Assembly: GCF_042427585.1 (NCBI RefSeq)
Contig: NZ_JBHMFC010000034.1
Span: 1 to 64,000, forward strand
Reading direction: 5' to 3'
Source of the DNA: Pseudalgibacter ostreae
Lineage (GTDB): Bacteria; Bacteroidota; Bacteroidia; Flavobacteriales; Flavobacteriaceae
Length of the DNA: 64,000 bases
Position 1 is the stretch's first letter. Each line of letters starts with the position of its first letter. The notes under the pieces were generated by a model, which saw only the letters and a program-made list of their open reading frames with translations, was not told the origin of the DNA and made no database searches. The translations under genes and the position numbers were made by a program. Below, piece by piece: positions 55,231 through 64,000 of this stretch.

Positions 55231-56808
55231 ATGAAAAAATTTATTAATTTCTTAATCTTATTCCTGTGTGTTTCCCATTTAAATTCACAGGAAACCATTA
55301 AAGATTTCACGAAACCCAATGTTCTTTTTATTGCCATTGATGACCTAAAACCAACTATAGGAAGCTATGGAGATTCTTTTGCGATTACTCCTAACATAGA
55401 TAAAATATCTAAAAACGCAACGGTGTTTATGAACAACCACACCCAACAAGCGATTTGTGGACCTTCTAGAGCTAGTGTACTAACGGGCAAACGCCCGGAT
55501 TACACAAAAGTTCGTGATCTTGAAACCAAGATGCGGGATGTACATCCAGACATACTAACCATACCACAATATTTTAAAGAAAACGGCTATATAACTGCGG
55601 CTACTGGTAAGATATACGATTTTAGGTGTATTGATGAGTTTGGAGATAAGCCTTCATGGACTATTCCTTATATACAAGAGAATGATTTAGAATATCCAGA
55701 AGGTTACGGGAACCCTGTTCTGGCGTATTACCAAAATGAGGACATTAAAAAAAGATTTTCAGAATTAATAGCAGAAGCGAAGTCTAAAGGTATTGAAGAC
55801 GGCATGACTTATGCAAAAGAAATTTATAAGCCCCCATTTGAAACCAGTGACGCTCCCGATGAAGCTTACCGAGATGGCGCCATTGCAAAACATGCCATGC
55901 AGCTTTTAGATACCGTTAGTAAAGATTCTAAACCTTTCTTTTTAGGGGTTGGCTTCAAGCGACCTCATTTACCTTTTGTGGCTTCACAAAAGTATTGGGA
56001 CCTCTATGACCGAGATAAAATAAAAATCGCTACCAATCAAAAAAGAGTGGAAAACGGTGTTGAAATCGCTTATCATAACTCCTTCGAGATACTGAAATAC
56101 AAAACACCGGAAATAGATTATATCGTTAAAAATGGTCTTTTGGAATTAGACCCAGACATTCAGAAAAAATTAATTCATGGCTATTACGCTTCGGTTTCCT
56201 TTGTGGATACCCAGATAGGGAAAATTATGGACAAGCTAAAAGAAAAAGGCTTGGACAAAAACACTATTATTGTCATTTGGGGCGATCATGGTTGGCATTT
56301 GGGAGATCATAGCATGTGGAACAAGCACTCCAATTTTGAACAAGCAACACGATCTCCTTTAATTATTTATGCGCCCAATACGAATAAAAAACAACTAAAC
56401 GTAACCTCCCCAACAGCTCTTTTAGATATTTTCCCAACCCTATGTGAGTTAAGTCAAATGGAGGTTCCAAAGCATTTAGACGGTAAAAGTTTACGACCTA
56501 TAATGAATGGTACAGTGAAACAGGTTAAGCCTTATGCCGTGAGCCAATATCCTAGAGAAAAACATACAGGCTATAGTTTTAGAACGGATAGGTACCGCTA
56601 TACCGTTTGGCTAGGGAACAACAAGAAGAGCACCGATAGAATTACAAATAAGGATATTTTAGCCCAAGAATTATACGATTATAATAACGATCCTTTAGAA
56701 AGGGTGAATATTTTTGGTGATAAAAAACACAAGCGTACTCAACAGACCTTAGTGGAACACTCCAATACCTTTTTTAAAGCTGAAGCAGAAAAAGCTAAGC
56801 AAAACTGA
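55231..56808 (+). CDS. S1 sulfatase, iduronate-2-sulfatase-like
   Basis: This 525-residue sulfatase has a signal peptide (ending SHLNSQ). KPNVLFIAIDDLKPTIGSYGD and the formylglycine motif CGPSR with Cys76 are followed by PFFLGVGFKRPHLPFVA, VIWGDHGWHLGDHSMWNKHS and LYDYNNDPLERVN. These are the marks of the S1_7/iduronate-2-sulfatase group. It begins 20 bases after the preceding sulfatase and ends the (+) trio. Together with the sulfamidase-like neighbour it could desulfate both sugars of a heparan-like disaccharide. A perfect bidirectional hairpin lies about 345 bases downstream. Confidence 0.9.
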   Translation: MKKFINFLILFLCVSHLNSQETIKDFTKPNVLFIAIDDLKPTIGSYGDSFAITPNIDKISKNATVFMNNHTQQAICGPSRASVLTGKRPDYTKVRDLETKMRDVHPDILTIPQYFKENGYITAATGKIYDFRCIDEFGDKPSWTIPYIQENDLEYPEGYGNPVLAYYQNEDIKKRFSELIAEAKSKGIEDGMTYAKEIYKPPFETSDAPDEAYRDGAIAKHAMQLLDTVSKDSKPFFLGVGFKRPHLPFVASQKYWDLYDRDKIKIATNQKRVENGVEIAYHNSFEILKYKTPEIDYIVKNGLLELDPDIQKKLIHGYYASVSFVDTQIGKIMDKLKEKGLDKNTIIVIWGDHGWHLGDHSMWNKHSNFEQATRSPLIIYAPNTNKKQLNVTSPTALLDIFPTLCELSQMEVPKHLDGKSLRPIMNGTVKQVKPYAVSQYPREKHTGYSFRTDRYRYTVWLGNNKKSTDRITNKDILAQELYDYNNDPLERVNIFGDKKHKRTQQTLVEHSNTFFKAEAEKAKQN

Positions 56809-57345
56809 TTAAGATTCATGTCGTATTCTTGATAAAAATAAAAATTGTTATGGAATAAGAAAGACTTGTCTGACTTGAAGATTTCATGATTTTTAACGCT
56901 GTTCCTTATTTTACAACACTCCATTATACACGCTAGCACTATGAATACATTAAATAATTTTACGGCCAACTATGAGCATAGGTTGGAAATAAAAGCCGTT
57001 AAAAACATTTAATAAAGTGCATAAACATCTTTAGGTTTTTTTATTTAACAAACAACAATGCTTTAGAAGCATTAATCCCTATCTAACACTAATTTTCAAA
57101 CACCAAATAGTCCATTAGTACAACTACCGTTTTCATCCCTAATTCAGCAAAAAAAGTGTATTGAAATCATCTTTCAATACACTTTAAATTAAATACTCAG
57201 AACCTTTACAAGGTTACTTATTTATTATTATCAACCTATAAATTAGAGTTTAACAACTTGTTTATTAAGACAAAAGCACATCTTTTTATGATCAATACTT
57301 AAGGGCACCATGAATCCAAGATGCCCAATAAACTGAACAATAATT
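56809..57345. other. Convergent intergenic region
   Basis: About 540 bases lie between the sulfatase (+) and the third SusD gene (-). Apart from the perfect hairpin at 57153-57185 I see no gene-like frame. Confidence 0.55.
57153..57185. terminator. Perfect bidirectional hairpin between converging operons
   Basis: aaagtgtattgaaa (57153-57166) and tttcaatacacttt (57172-57185) form a 14-base perfect stem with a 5-base loop. A run of A precedes it and T-rich sequence follows. It can serve the sulfatase operon and the SusC/SusD operon. Confidence 0.85.
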
Positions 57346-58884
57346 TTAGCGATATCCATTATTTGAAGGATCACCCTCCAATAAAGCAGGGTTTAATAAA
57401 ATTTCTTCAGCGGGTATCGGGTAAAGTACATGTTTCGCTTGAATGTTATTTCCCGGATTATTAAAGGGCCTATGCACCACATTCCTAACGGTTTCTACTA
57501 ATATCCCCCATCTTATTAAATCCATTCTTCGATGTGACTCTCCAGATAATTCAAATTTGCGTTCATCCCTTATCTGTTCTCTAAAAGTTTCTTGAGTCAT
57601 CCCACTCAAAGGCTGGTCTGGTTCAAAAGCACGCTCTCTTACCTTATTAATATATTGATAGGCATCTCCTGGGCCATTTAATTCATTTTCCGCTTCAGCA
57701 GCCATCAGATACACATCAGCAAGCCGAAAAACTACAACATTATCTGGATGATTTGCTCTTCTTGAATATTCTTGATCTAAGTTCCATAATTTTCGAAAGT
57801 AAGGGAAATTTAATTCTATGCCTTCATAATTTGTTGTGATAGACGCATCGTATCTAAGATCTCCAACCTGCCAATTAGTTCGGTCTGCAAACTCAGGAAG
57901 CGGGATGGCTTTACCATAACCCGTCATGTTATCATTATTCGTTTTTAAAGCGGCTATTAGTGCTGCTTTTTGAGAAGGATCTTTAGGTTCATCTCGAAGT
58001 CTTGGATTAAAAAAGTCTGTACGATTTTGTCTTAGCTCGTCCTCTACGGCATCAGAACCTGAATAATCTATAACAAATATATGCTCGTCATTATATTGAT
58101 TAAATGGGTCTGATTGGTCAAAAACATCTGCATAGTTATCTAAAAGACGATGCGGCGAATTGTTAATTATCATAGCGGCTTCGTCTCTTGCTGCTTTCCA
58201 TTCTTTATCAAACAAATGTAATTTCGTTTTTAAAGTAGCGGCAGCCCATTTGGTTACCCTTCCTAAATCGGACCCAGAATAAGAACTAGGCAAAAGACCA
58301 ATAGCCTTTTCTAAATCTTTCTTTAAGTCTTTTCTAATTATCACTTTATCCGTCCTGGGCAAGCTAGATAACTCCACAATTGTTGGTAATGTCCTAAAGT
58401 AAGGAACATCACCCCAAATATTCGTTAAATGATAATAGGCCAATGCTCTAAAAAATAATATCTCACCCACGGCTTGATTTCGCATTTCAAGAGATAGTTT
58501 TTCATTGCCATCAATATTTTCTAAAAATAATGCAGCGTTACGAGCCAGTTCATAAAGTTTCTTCCATGTTCCGTAAGGATCTGTAGAGCTCTCATTAAAA
58601 GTGTAATTATGAACTTCAAGATTTTCTGCTCTATTTGCACCAACTAAATCGGCCCCGAACATATACATGTCATCCAACCCATTGTTTGACGTTCTATATA
58701 GCTCTAAAGAATGTATGACTCTATAAAGCCCATTTACTGCAAGCACTGCTTCTGCATCAGAGTTAAAAAAGTTATCTATAGTAACTTTATCCCTAAGATC
58801 TTCTTCCAAGAAATCTGAACATCCCAGTGTTGCGAAAAACATAAGGAAAATCATTATAATCGATATTTTATAAGTATGTTTCAT
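57346..58884 (-). CDS. SusD-like surface glycan-binding lipoprotein, PUL unit 3
   Basis: From the ATG at 58884 (MKHTYKISIIMIFLMFFATLGC) this is a 512-residue SusD/RagB lipoprotein. A longer frame would need a TTG start directly abutting SusC and is less likely. Features are NGLYRVIHSLELY, GEILFFRALAYYHLTNIWGDVPYF, WAAATLKTKLHLF, VFRLADVYLMAAEAENELNG, and the C-terminal FREQIRDERKFELSGESHRRMDLIRWGIL with DPSNNGYR. The last stretch is almost the same as in SusD 2. It is the downstream partner of SusC 3, and no SusE-type lipoprotein follows in this unit. Confidence 0.93.
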   Translation of the reverse strand: MKHTYKISIIMIFLMFFATLGCSDFLEEDLRDKVTIDNFFNSDAEAVLAVNGLYRVIHSLELYRTSNNGLDDMYMFGADLVGANRAENLEVHNYTFNESSTDPYGTWKKLYELARNAALFLENIDGNEKLSLEMRNQAVGEILFFRALAYYHLTNIWGDVPYFRTLPTIVELSSLPRTDKVIIRKDLKKDLEKAIGLLPSSYSGSDLGRVTKWAAATLKTKLHLFDKEWKAARDEAAMIINNSPHRLLDNYADVFDQSDPFNQYNDEHIFVIDYSGSDAVEDELRQNRTDFFNPRLRDEPKDPSQKAALIAALKTNNDNMTGYGKAIPLPEFADRTNWQVGDLRYDASITTNYEGIELNFPYFRKLWNLDQEYSRRANHPDNVVVFRLADVYLMAAEAENELNGPGDAYQYINKVRERAFEPDQPLSGMTQETFREQIRDERKFELSGESHRRMDLIRWGILVETVRNVVHRPFNNPGNNIQAKHVLYPIPAEEILLNPALLEGDPSNNGYR

Positions 58885-58905
58885 CTTTATTAATATTTTA
58901 TACAA

Positions 58906-61900
58906 TTAAAAATTAAACTTTATTCCTGCCGTAAATGAACGTGCATAGGGATATTGTCCAGCGGCAACGCCCTGTTCCAAAGCACCTCCATAATTACTTA
59001 CTTCTGGGTCGCCTAGCGTAAAATCAGAAAAAAGCAGTAAATTGCTACCAGACAAATAGACGTTTATACTATTGAATAGGCTATTCCCAATTTTTTCCAT
59101 AGGAAGATTATAAGCGATGGTCATGGTCTTTAAACGGATAAACGATCCGTCTTCTACTACTAAGTTGCTATTAGGATTAAAAATACTAGTAGAAGTACCT
59201 GCCCTTGGGATATCTGATGTTTCGTTTACACCAGCAATCCAACGATTAACAACATCGGGAGAAAGATTGCTATCTCCTCTACCGAAAAGGGCCGTTTGTC
59301 TAGGGGCATTCCAAATGTCATTGCCTTGGGAAAATTGAAAGAAAAAATCGAGACTAAGCCCCTTGTATGTAAACACGTTTCTTAAACCTCCATAAAAGTC
59401 TGGTTGCGGACTCCCAATTACCACTTTATCTGCATCTGTAATGACGTTGTTCCCATCAAGATCTTGGTATCTTGGTGAGCCTATAAAAGAAATACCTTGC
59501 CTACCATCATCAATAATTTCTTGTTCTGTTTTGTAAGTACCTAAATAAGTTGCTCCTACAAATGCCGGAACGGGTTGCCCAACAATTAATCTTAATCCAG
59601 CCCCATGCAACTCATTACTAGGACTTCTTAAATCTATAAAATCGGCTCCACCTAAGTCGAGTACCTTATTTTTATTGGATGAAACAGATAAAGATGTTTC
59701 CCAAGAAAAATTATCATGCGCTATATTTACGGTGTTTATCGAAAAATCGAAACCTTTATTCTCTATAGAACCAATGTTTTGCAACTGAACATCTCCAGCT
59801 GTTCCCGGAACCTTCCTTTGCAACAACAAATCTTCAGTCGTTTTTTTATAATAGTCCGCTTCAAAAGTCAATCTATTATTAAACAAGGCTAACTCTATAC
59901 CAAAATCAAACTGCTTAGTCGTTTCCCAGCTCAGGTTACTACTAGCTAGTTCCCCAATAAGCACTCCTCCAACCAAAGATTCGTTAAAATAAGTATTCGT
60001 GTCCTGAAAAGTGGCGTATGAATTATAAGGTTGTACCCCTTGCTCTCCAACTATACCATAGCTTGTTCTCAGTTTTAAAGTTGAAATAGCTTCAACAGAT
60101 TTAATAAAATCTTCTTCATCTAAATTCCAAGCAGCTCCAACCGATGGAAAAAAAGCATACTTATTACCATCTTGAAAAACAGAAGATCCATCTCGCCTCC
60201 CTACAAGCGTTAACAAATACTTGCTCTTATACGAATAATTAATCCGCGACAAAAGAGATGCAAATGTGCGTTGTAAATACCCAGAATTAACTTGATAGGT
60301 ATCACTATTAGAACCCGAAGCCAAGTTATGAAACCCTGTTGCATCATTTACGAAGCCACCGGCCAAGGTACTTGTTCTATTGATTACATTTTTTTGCCAA
60401 GTGGCCCCTGCTAAAACAGTTATTGAATGATCCCCAAAAGTCTTTTGAAAGTTAATGGTGTTTTCATTCAAAAGATTGCGAGACTGGCTTTGGTTAATGG
60501 TTGCTTCCCCACCATTATTTCCAGCTAATCTTTCAGGAAGTACTCCAGGAAGGTAGATACTGTTTTTAAAGAAATTTAGATCTGCTCCAAAAGTGGATTT
60601 GAGGGTTAAACCTTTTAACACCTCATATTCAATATACATATTAGACGTTATATTGGTTACCTCATCCTGATCTTGTCTTAATTGAGTATCTGCTACAGGG
60701 TTTCTTTCCGTTTTTGAACTTACCGGATTTTCGGAAGTAAAATTTCCATTGGCATCATAAACTGCTCTAATAGGTAAAACATTTGTTGTTATAATACCAA
60801 AGTCTACTTTGGTATTTTCCTTATTGTAATCTGAAACATTCATTCTAACACCTGACTTTAATTTGTCAGAGATTTTAAAATCGAGATTGGCTCTTAAAAC
60901 ATAACGTTCTAAGCCAGAATTCTTCAAAACCCCCTCTTGTTCAAATCGGTTTAACGAAACATAATAATTATTTTGGTCTGTTTTACCAGCAATAGAAACA
61001 TCGGTATTATTGATAACACCCACACGCGATATCAAGTCAACCCAGTCTGTATTAGGAACATTTTCCATATCAGGAAAAACTAAAGGTAAGGAACTGTCAT
61101 TTTCACCAAACCCACTTGCACCGGGAACAAATTGACCTTCTTCATTCTTATATTTTAAATATTCCTCTCCTTTTAATACTTCTATTTTATTGGCTAGGGA
61201 CTGAACTGTTGTATAATGGTTTACCGAAATTAATGGCTTTCCACTTGCTCCATTTTTACCGTTTTTCGTGGTAACCAGAATAACACCAGCCGCACCTCTA
61301 GTGCCATAAATAGACAAAGCCGTGGCATCTTTAAGGATTTCAATGGAATCTATATCATTAACATTTATCGAATTTAGATCAAAATCAGTTCCCGCAATAA
61401 ATCCATCGATTACAAATAAAGGATCGTTATTTCCATTTATAGAACTTGAACCTCTAATTCTTATCGTGGCTCCAGCCCCAGGCGCCCCACTACTTGAAGT
61501 CACCTCAACACCAGCAGCCCTACCTTGCAAGGCTTGGTCCAACCTAACTGTTGGTTGATTTTGAATGACTTCGGAATCTACTTTTGAAACAGACGATACC
61601 AAGTCTTTTTTTCTAGATGAGCCGTATCCAATGATTACAACCTCATCCAAACCTTGAGCATCTGATTGAAGTTGAACGGTTATACTGGCATTCCCTTTCG
61701 TTAAAACTTCCTGTGTGGCATATCCAACATAGGAAAAAACTAACTTGGCATTGGCATTTGATATGTTTATAGTAAAATTACCATCGAAATCTGACAACGC
61801 ACCATTAGTTGTCCCCGCTTCTATTATATTGGCCCCCAGCAAGGGAACCCCACTTTCATCTAATACACTTCCAGTAATCTTAACATTTTGACCAAATGCT

Positions 61901-61983
61901 GAGGTCATAATCAATAAAACGGAAATTGTAAAAATCCATTTTTTTTCTAGGCATTTAAATAAATAATTGCACGTTTTTCTCAT
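58906..61983 (-). CDS. SusC-like TonB-dependent oligosaccharide transporter, PUL unit 3
   Basis: This is a 1025-residue outer-membrane receptor. The signal peptide ends near MTSAFGQ. It is followed by the carboxypeptidase-D-like domain (KITGSVLDESGVPLLGANII), DEVVIIGYGSSRKKD and the plug (VRLDQALQGRAAGVEVT, IRIRGSSSING, IEILKDATALSIYGTRGAAGV). The barrel ends in TAGIKFNF. It lies between SusD 3 and a heparinase II/III-family lyase on the same strand (about 115 bases upstream), so the three probably serve one substrate. The upstream gap is AT-rich and lacks the GGAACA repeat. Confidence 0.95.
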   Translation of the reverse strand: MRKTCNYLFKCLEKKWIFTISVLLIMTSAFGQNVKITGSVLDESGVPLLGANIIEAGTTNGALSDFDGNFTINISNANAKLVFSYVGYATQEVLTKGNASITVQLQSDAQGLDEVVIIGYGSSRKKDLVSSVSKVDSEVIQNQPTVRLDQALQGRAAGVEVTSSSGAPGAGATIRIRGSSSINGNNDPLFVIDGFIAGTDFDLNSINVNDIDSIEILKDATALSIYGTRGAAGVILVTTKNGKNGASGKPLISVNHYTTVQSLANKIEVLKGEEYLKYKNEEGQFVPGASGFGENDSSLPLVFPDMENVPNTDWVDLISRVGVINNTDVSIAGKTDQNNYYVSLNRFEQEGVLKNSGLERYVLRANLDFKISDKLKSGVRMNVSDYNKENTKVDFGIITTNVLPIRAVYDANGNFTSENPVSSKTERNPVADTQLRQDQDEVTNITSNMYIEYEVLKGLTLKSTFGADLNFFKNSIYLPGVLPERLAGNNGGEATINQSQSRNLLNENTINFQKTFGDHSITVLAGATWQKNVINRTSTLAGGFVNDATGFHNLASGSNSDTYQVNSGYLQRTFASLLSRINYSYKSKYLLTLVGRRDGSSVFQDGNKYAFFPSVGAAWNLDEEDFIKSVEAISTLKLRTSYGIVGEQGVQPYNSYATFQDTNTYFNESLVGGVLIGELASSNLSWETTKQFDFGIELALFNNRLTFEADYYKKTTEDLLLQRKVPGTAGDVQLQNIGSIENKGFDFSINTVNIAHDNFSWETSLSVSSNKNKVLDLGGADFIDLRSPSNELHGAGLRLIVGQPVPAFVGATYLGTYKTEQEIIDDGRQGISFIGSPRYQDLDGNNVITDADKVVIGSPQPDFYGGLRNVFTYKGLSLDFFFQFSQGNDIWNAPRQTALFGRGDSNLSPDVVNRWIAGVNETSDIPRAGTSTSIFNPNSNLVVEDGSFIRLKTMTIAYNLPMEKIGNSLFNSINVYLSGSNLLLFSDFTLGDPEVSNYGGALEQGVAAGQYPYARSFTAGIKFNF

Positions 61984-62097
61984 TGTATTTATAGTTTAGT
62001 TAATTGAGTTTTAATATTTATATAGTAAAAAAAGACACAAGGATGCTGCGCAGTATTGAAGAAATCTACTAAACACAGCATTAAAATTTAAAAAAAT

Positions 62098-64000
62098 CTA
62101 TTCTTTAATAATATGGATCACGGACGCTTTTTCTTTCTTTTCTATAAGCACAACTTCATTCCGGATAAAAGTTCCATGCACTTTAAAAAAGAACCTTTTA
62201 GGTGCTGGGGAGTCGTGAGTTACCACTAGCGTATACTCCTTATCCAAGAATGTAATAGAAACGGCCTCAACATATTTGTCATCCACCACGGCATCGAACC
62301 TATCATAAACCGGGATTTTTTTATAGGTAAGTGCAGTGTCTTCAGGAAAATATAATAAGGATATGAAAGAAGTAAAGCCAGTAGATACTGTTGATAGTTC
62401 TGCTTTTATGCTTTTCTGCTTTAAATTGTATTCTGGTGAATACCAAGAATCAGACAACTTAATATCAACATGTTTCACAGGTTGAATTCGTAAATTTTGT
62501 TTCTTATAAGTCGTTATAAGACCTTTATCCAAAACATCCACTTTTGTATTAGGAAAATTAAAGTATTGAGAATATTTATGATTCCCATTCGCAGAAAAGC
62601 TATCGAAAATCAACCATACATTCGGTTTTAAAAACAACATCCTACGTTTTAGCAAAACGGGATCCTTTAACCTTTTATAAGCAGTGTTTTCTGCCTCGGC
62701 ATAATCAAAATCTGATTCAGATTTTGTAAACATTCCTTGTGACCGGGCCTCAAAACTATTGGCCCAAGACGTTTCATAAACACTATTGGCAAGATTGTCC
62801 ACGCCCAGAGTGTTATGGTTTATACTGCTTTTAAAAAACTCACGCCATTTATTGTTTACATAGGTGTAACGGCCCGCGTCCACCAAATAATCCCTTTGAT
62901 TGGCATATAGATTGAAATGAAAAATATTATCGTGGCAATGTCCACAACCTAATTTTTTTAAATGTAAACTAGTGTAGGCAGCATCTTCGTCCCAAGAGGT
63001 TCTCATGTAAAAATCACCTGAATTTTTTTGATACACCGACAAGAAATCGGGATTAGTTGCCTCTAGTTTCTGGTAGCGTTCATTTTGTGCTCTGCCTAAT
63101 AAAAACAAGTTCTCATAATCCAGTACGGCATAAGCCCTCGATTTCAAAACAGAATCATGCAATACGTTTGAAGCCAGCGTAAGGAGCCCTCTTAAATCAG
63201 TATCATCACTATCCCCTAATAAAGGTTGGTGAAAATTAGGTTTTTGCCATTTAACATTGGCATAAGCCATAGTTATAGCCTTCTTCTTAATAATTTCTGA
63301 AAGTGCAATGTTTTTTTGGTTTGCCAATAACTTAAGATTTAAAATGCAATGAAAAATCTCATTATGATACATGGCAGAATGTTCCCAGTGATTGCCATCA
63401 TCGAGAATTTGCAGTTCGAAGCAAGCCGTTAGTTTTTCAATCGCGTCAAATTTCCATTGCGAAGCCATTTTAAATTCTTCCAAAAAAAGTGCAAGATTAA
63501 ATAGACCATGATATTCCAAAATCCCCCAATTGCTGGTTCTTGAAAAATCGGTAAACTCACTATTGATATACTCTCCATGCACATACAAAGTGTTTAAAAA
63601 TCGAGCTAGAAATTCTGGTGTAATATGTTTGGAGTTTTTTACATATTCAAAAGCTTTAATCCAATTTTCACATCGTATTCCTGCATCAATGCGTCGCCAT
63701 GATGTGTTTTTTAATCTTTCTTCCAAAGGATTATTAGCAATCCAATGCTCCACCTGAGCAACAAAGGCTTTTGCATACTTTTCATTTTCAGTTAAATAAT
63801 AAGCTTTTCCTAAATCAATAAAGAACTTATGTCTATTAAGCATATAGGTCCATTCAATATCCCCAAACGGATTGATCTGCCAATTAATCTCTTTTTTAAA
63901 TTGATATGGCACATTCGTTTTTTCCATGTCCCATTCATCCCGAAATAAGAAATAGTTCTTAAGAACTTCATTGGCAGTATTAATGCTTTTAGAAACCCCT
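62098..64000 (-). CDS. Heparinase II/III-family polysaccharide lyase, cut by window edge
   Basis: The frame is open to the window end (GVSKSINTANEVLKNYFLFRD precedes the first internal Met), so the N-terminus is missing and the visible 634 codons are partial. The helical toroid contains SNWGILEYHGLFN and EHSAMYHNEIFHCIL. The Hepar_II_III C-terminal domain has LGCGHCHDNIFHFNLYANQ and DYLVDAGRYTYV. The putative catalytic set is Asn in SNWG, Tyr in AMYHNE and His in GHCHDN. It is distinct from the PL12 and PL21 proteins of this window. PL15 is a reasonable guess, and subfamily and substrate are open. It precedes SusC 3 and would supply or process the oligosaccharides of unit 3. Confidence 0.82.
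   Translation of the reverse strand, partial: GVSKSINTANEVLKNYFLFRDEWDMEKTNVPYQFKKEINWQINPFGDIEWTYMLNRHKFFIDLGKAYYLTENEKYAKAFVAQVEHWIANNPLEERLKNTSWRRIDAGIRCENWIKAFEYVKNSKHITPEFLARFLNTLYVHGEYINSEFTDFSRTSNWGILEYHGLFNLALFLEEFKMASQWKFDAIEKLTACFELQILDDGNHWEHSAMYHNEIFHCILNLKLLANQKNIALSEIIKKKAITMAYANVKWQKPNFHQPLLGDSDDTDLRGLLTLASNVLHDSVLKSRAYAVLDYENLFLLGRAQNERYQKLEATNPDFLSVYQKNSGDFYMRTSWDEDAAYTSLHLKKLGCGHCHDNIFHFNLYANQRDYLVDAGRYTYVNNKWREFFKSSINHNTLGVDNLANSVYETSWANSFEARSQGMFTKSESDFDYAEAENTAYKRLKDPVLLKRRMLFLKPNVWLIFDSFSANGNHKYSQYFNFPNTKVDVLDKGLITTYKKQNLRIQPVKHVDIKLSDSWYSPEYNLKQKSIKAELSTVSTGFTSFISLLYFPEDTALTYKKIPVYDRFDAVVDDKYVEAVSITFLDKEYTLVVTHDSPAPKRFFFKVHGTFIRNEVVLIEKKEKASVIHIIKE

Overview
The window comes from an AT-rich genome of the Bacteroidota, almost certainly a marine member of the Flavobacteriaceae. 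The evidence is three SusC/SusD pairs, C-terminal sorting domains of the type IX secretion system (T9SS), a Bacteroidota-type TssD (Hcp) protein, and promoter-like TAnnTTTG boxes. I see no rRNA, tRNA or CRISPR array.

Left part (1-14 kb, mixed genes). It starts with the end of an integrated element: two small unknown genes and a tyrosine recombinase. A two-RCK potassium channel and a divergent orphan hybrid histidine kinase follow. Next is a small antibacterial island: a TssD domain joined through a frameshift to a metzincin-type peptidase, then a frameshifted lipoprotein that may be its immunity partner, a dispersed inverted-repeat element and decayed gene remnants. A RapA-like Swi2/Snf2 ATPase closes this part.

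Right part (14-64 kb). This is one large polysaccharide utilization region with three transport units. Unit 1 (+) is SusC, SusD, a FAS1/DNRLRE lipoprotein and a heparinase II-type lyase (PL21). A broken AbiE toxin-antitoxin pair separates it from unit 2. Unit 2 (-) runs from about 50.5 to 24.9 kb. It holds a T9SS-exported binding protein, a heparinase III-type lyase (PL12), SusC, SusD, a Calx-beta/DNRLRE lipoprotein, a GH88 unsaturated glucuronyl hydrolase, a chondroitinase ABC-type PL8, two paralogous super-sandwich lyase candidates, two S1 sulfatases and a BNR-propeller protein. Unit 3 has a (+) trio (a Tat-signal protein of unknown family and two S1 sulfatases) and, converging on it, a (-) SusC/SusD pair with another heparinase II/III-family lyase cut by the window edge.

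Together these genes look like a system for sulfated, uronic-acid-containing, glycosaminoglycan-like glycans. Surface lipoproteins and T9SS enzymes bind and cut the polymer. SusC/SusD import the oligosaccharides. Periplasmic lyases and sulfatases trim them, and GH88 opens the unsaturated disaccharides. The catalytic residues of heparinases II and III are conserved at nearly identical positions, so heparin/heparan sulfate-like plus chondroitin-like substrates are the best guess. The actual marine substrate is not proven. No sulfatase-maturing enzyme and no dedicated regulator of these genes is in view.

The most useful new observation is a tandem motif (GGAACATTTGCAC-like, 21-22 bp period) upstream of three separated transcription units, which points to one shared regulator.
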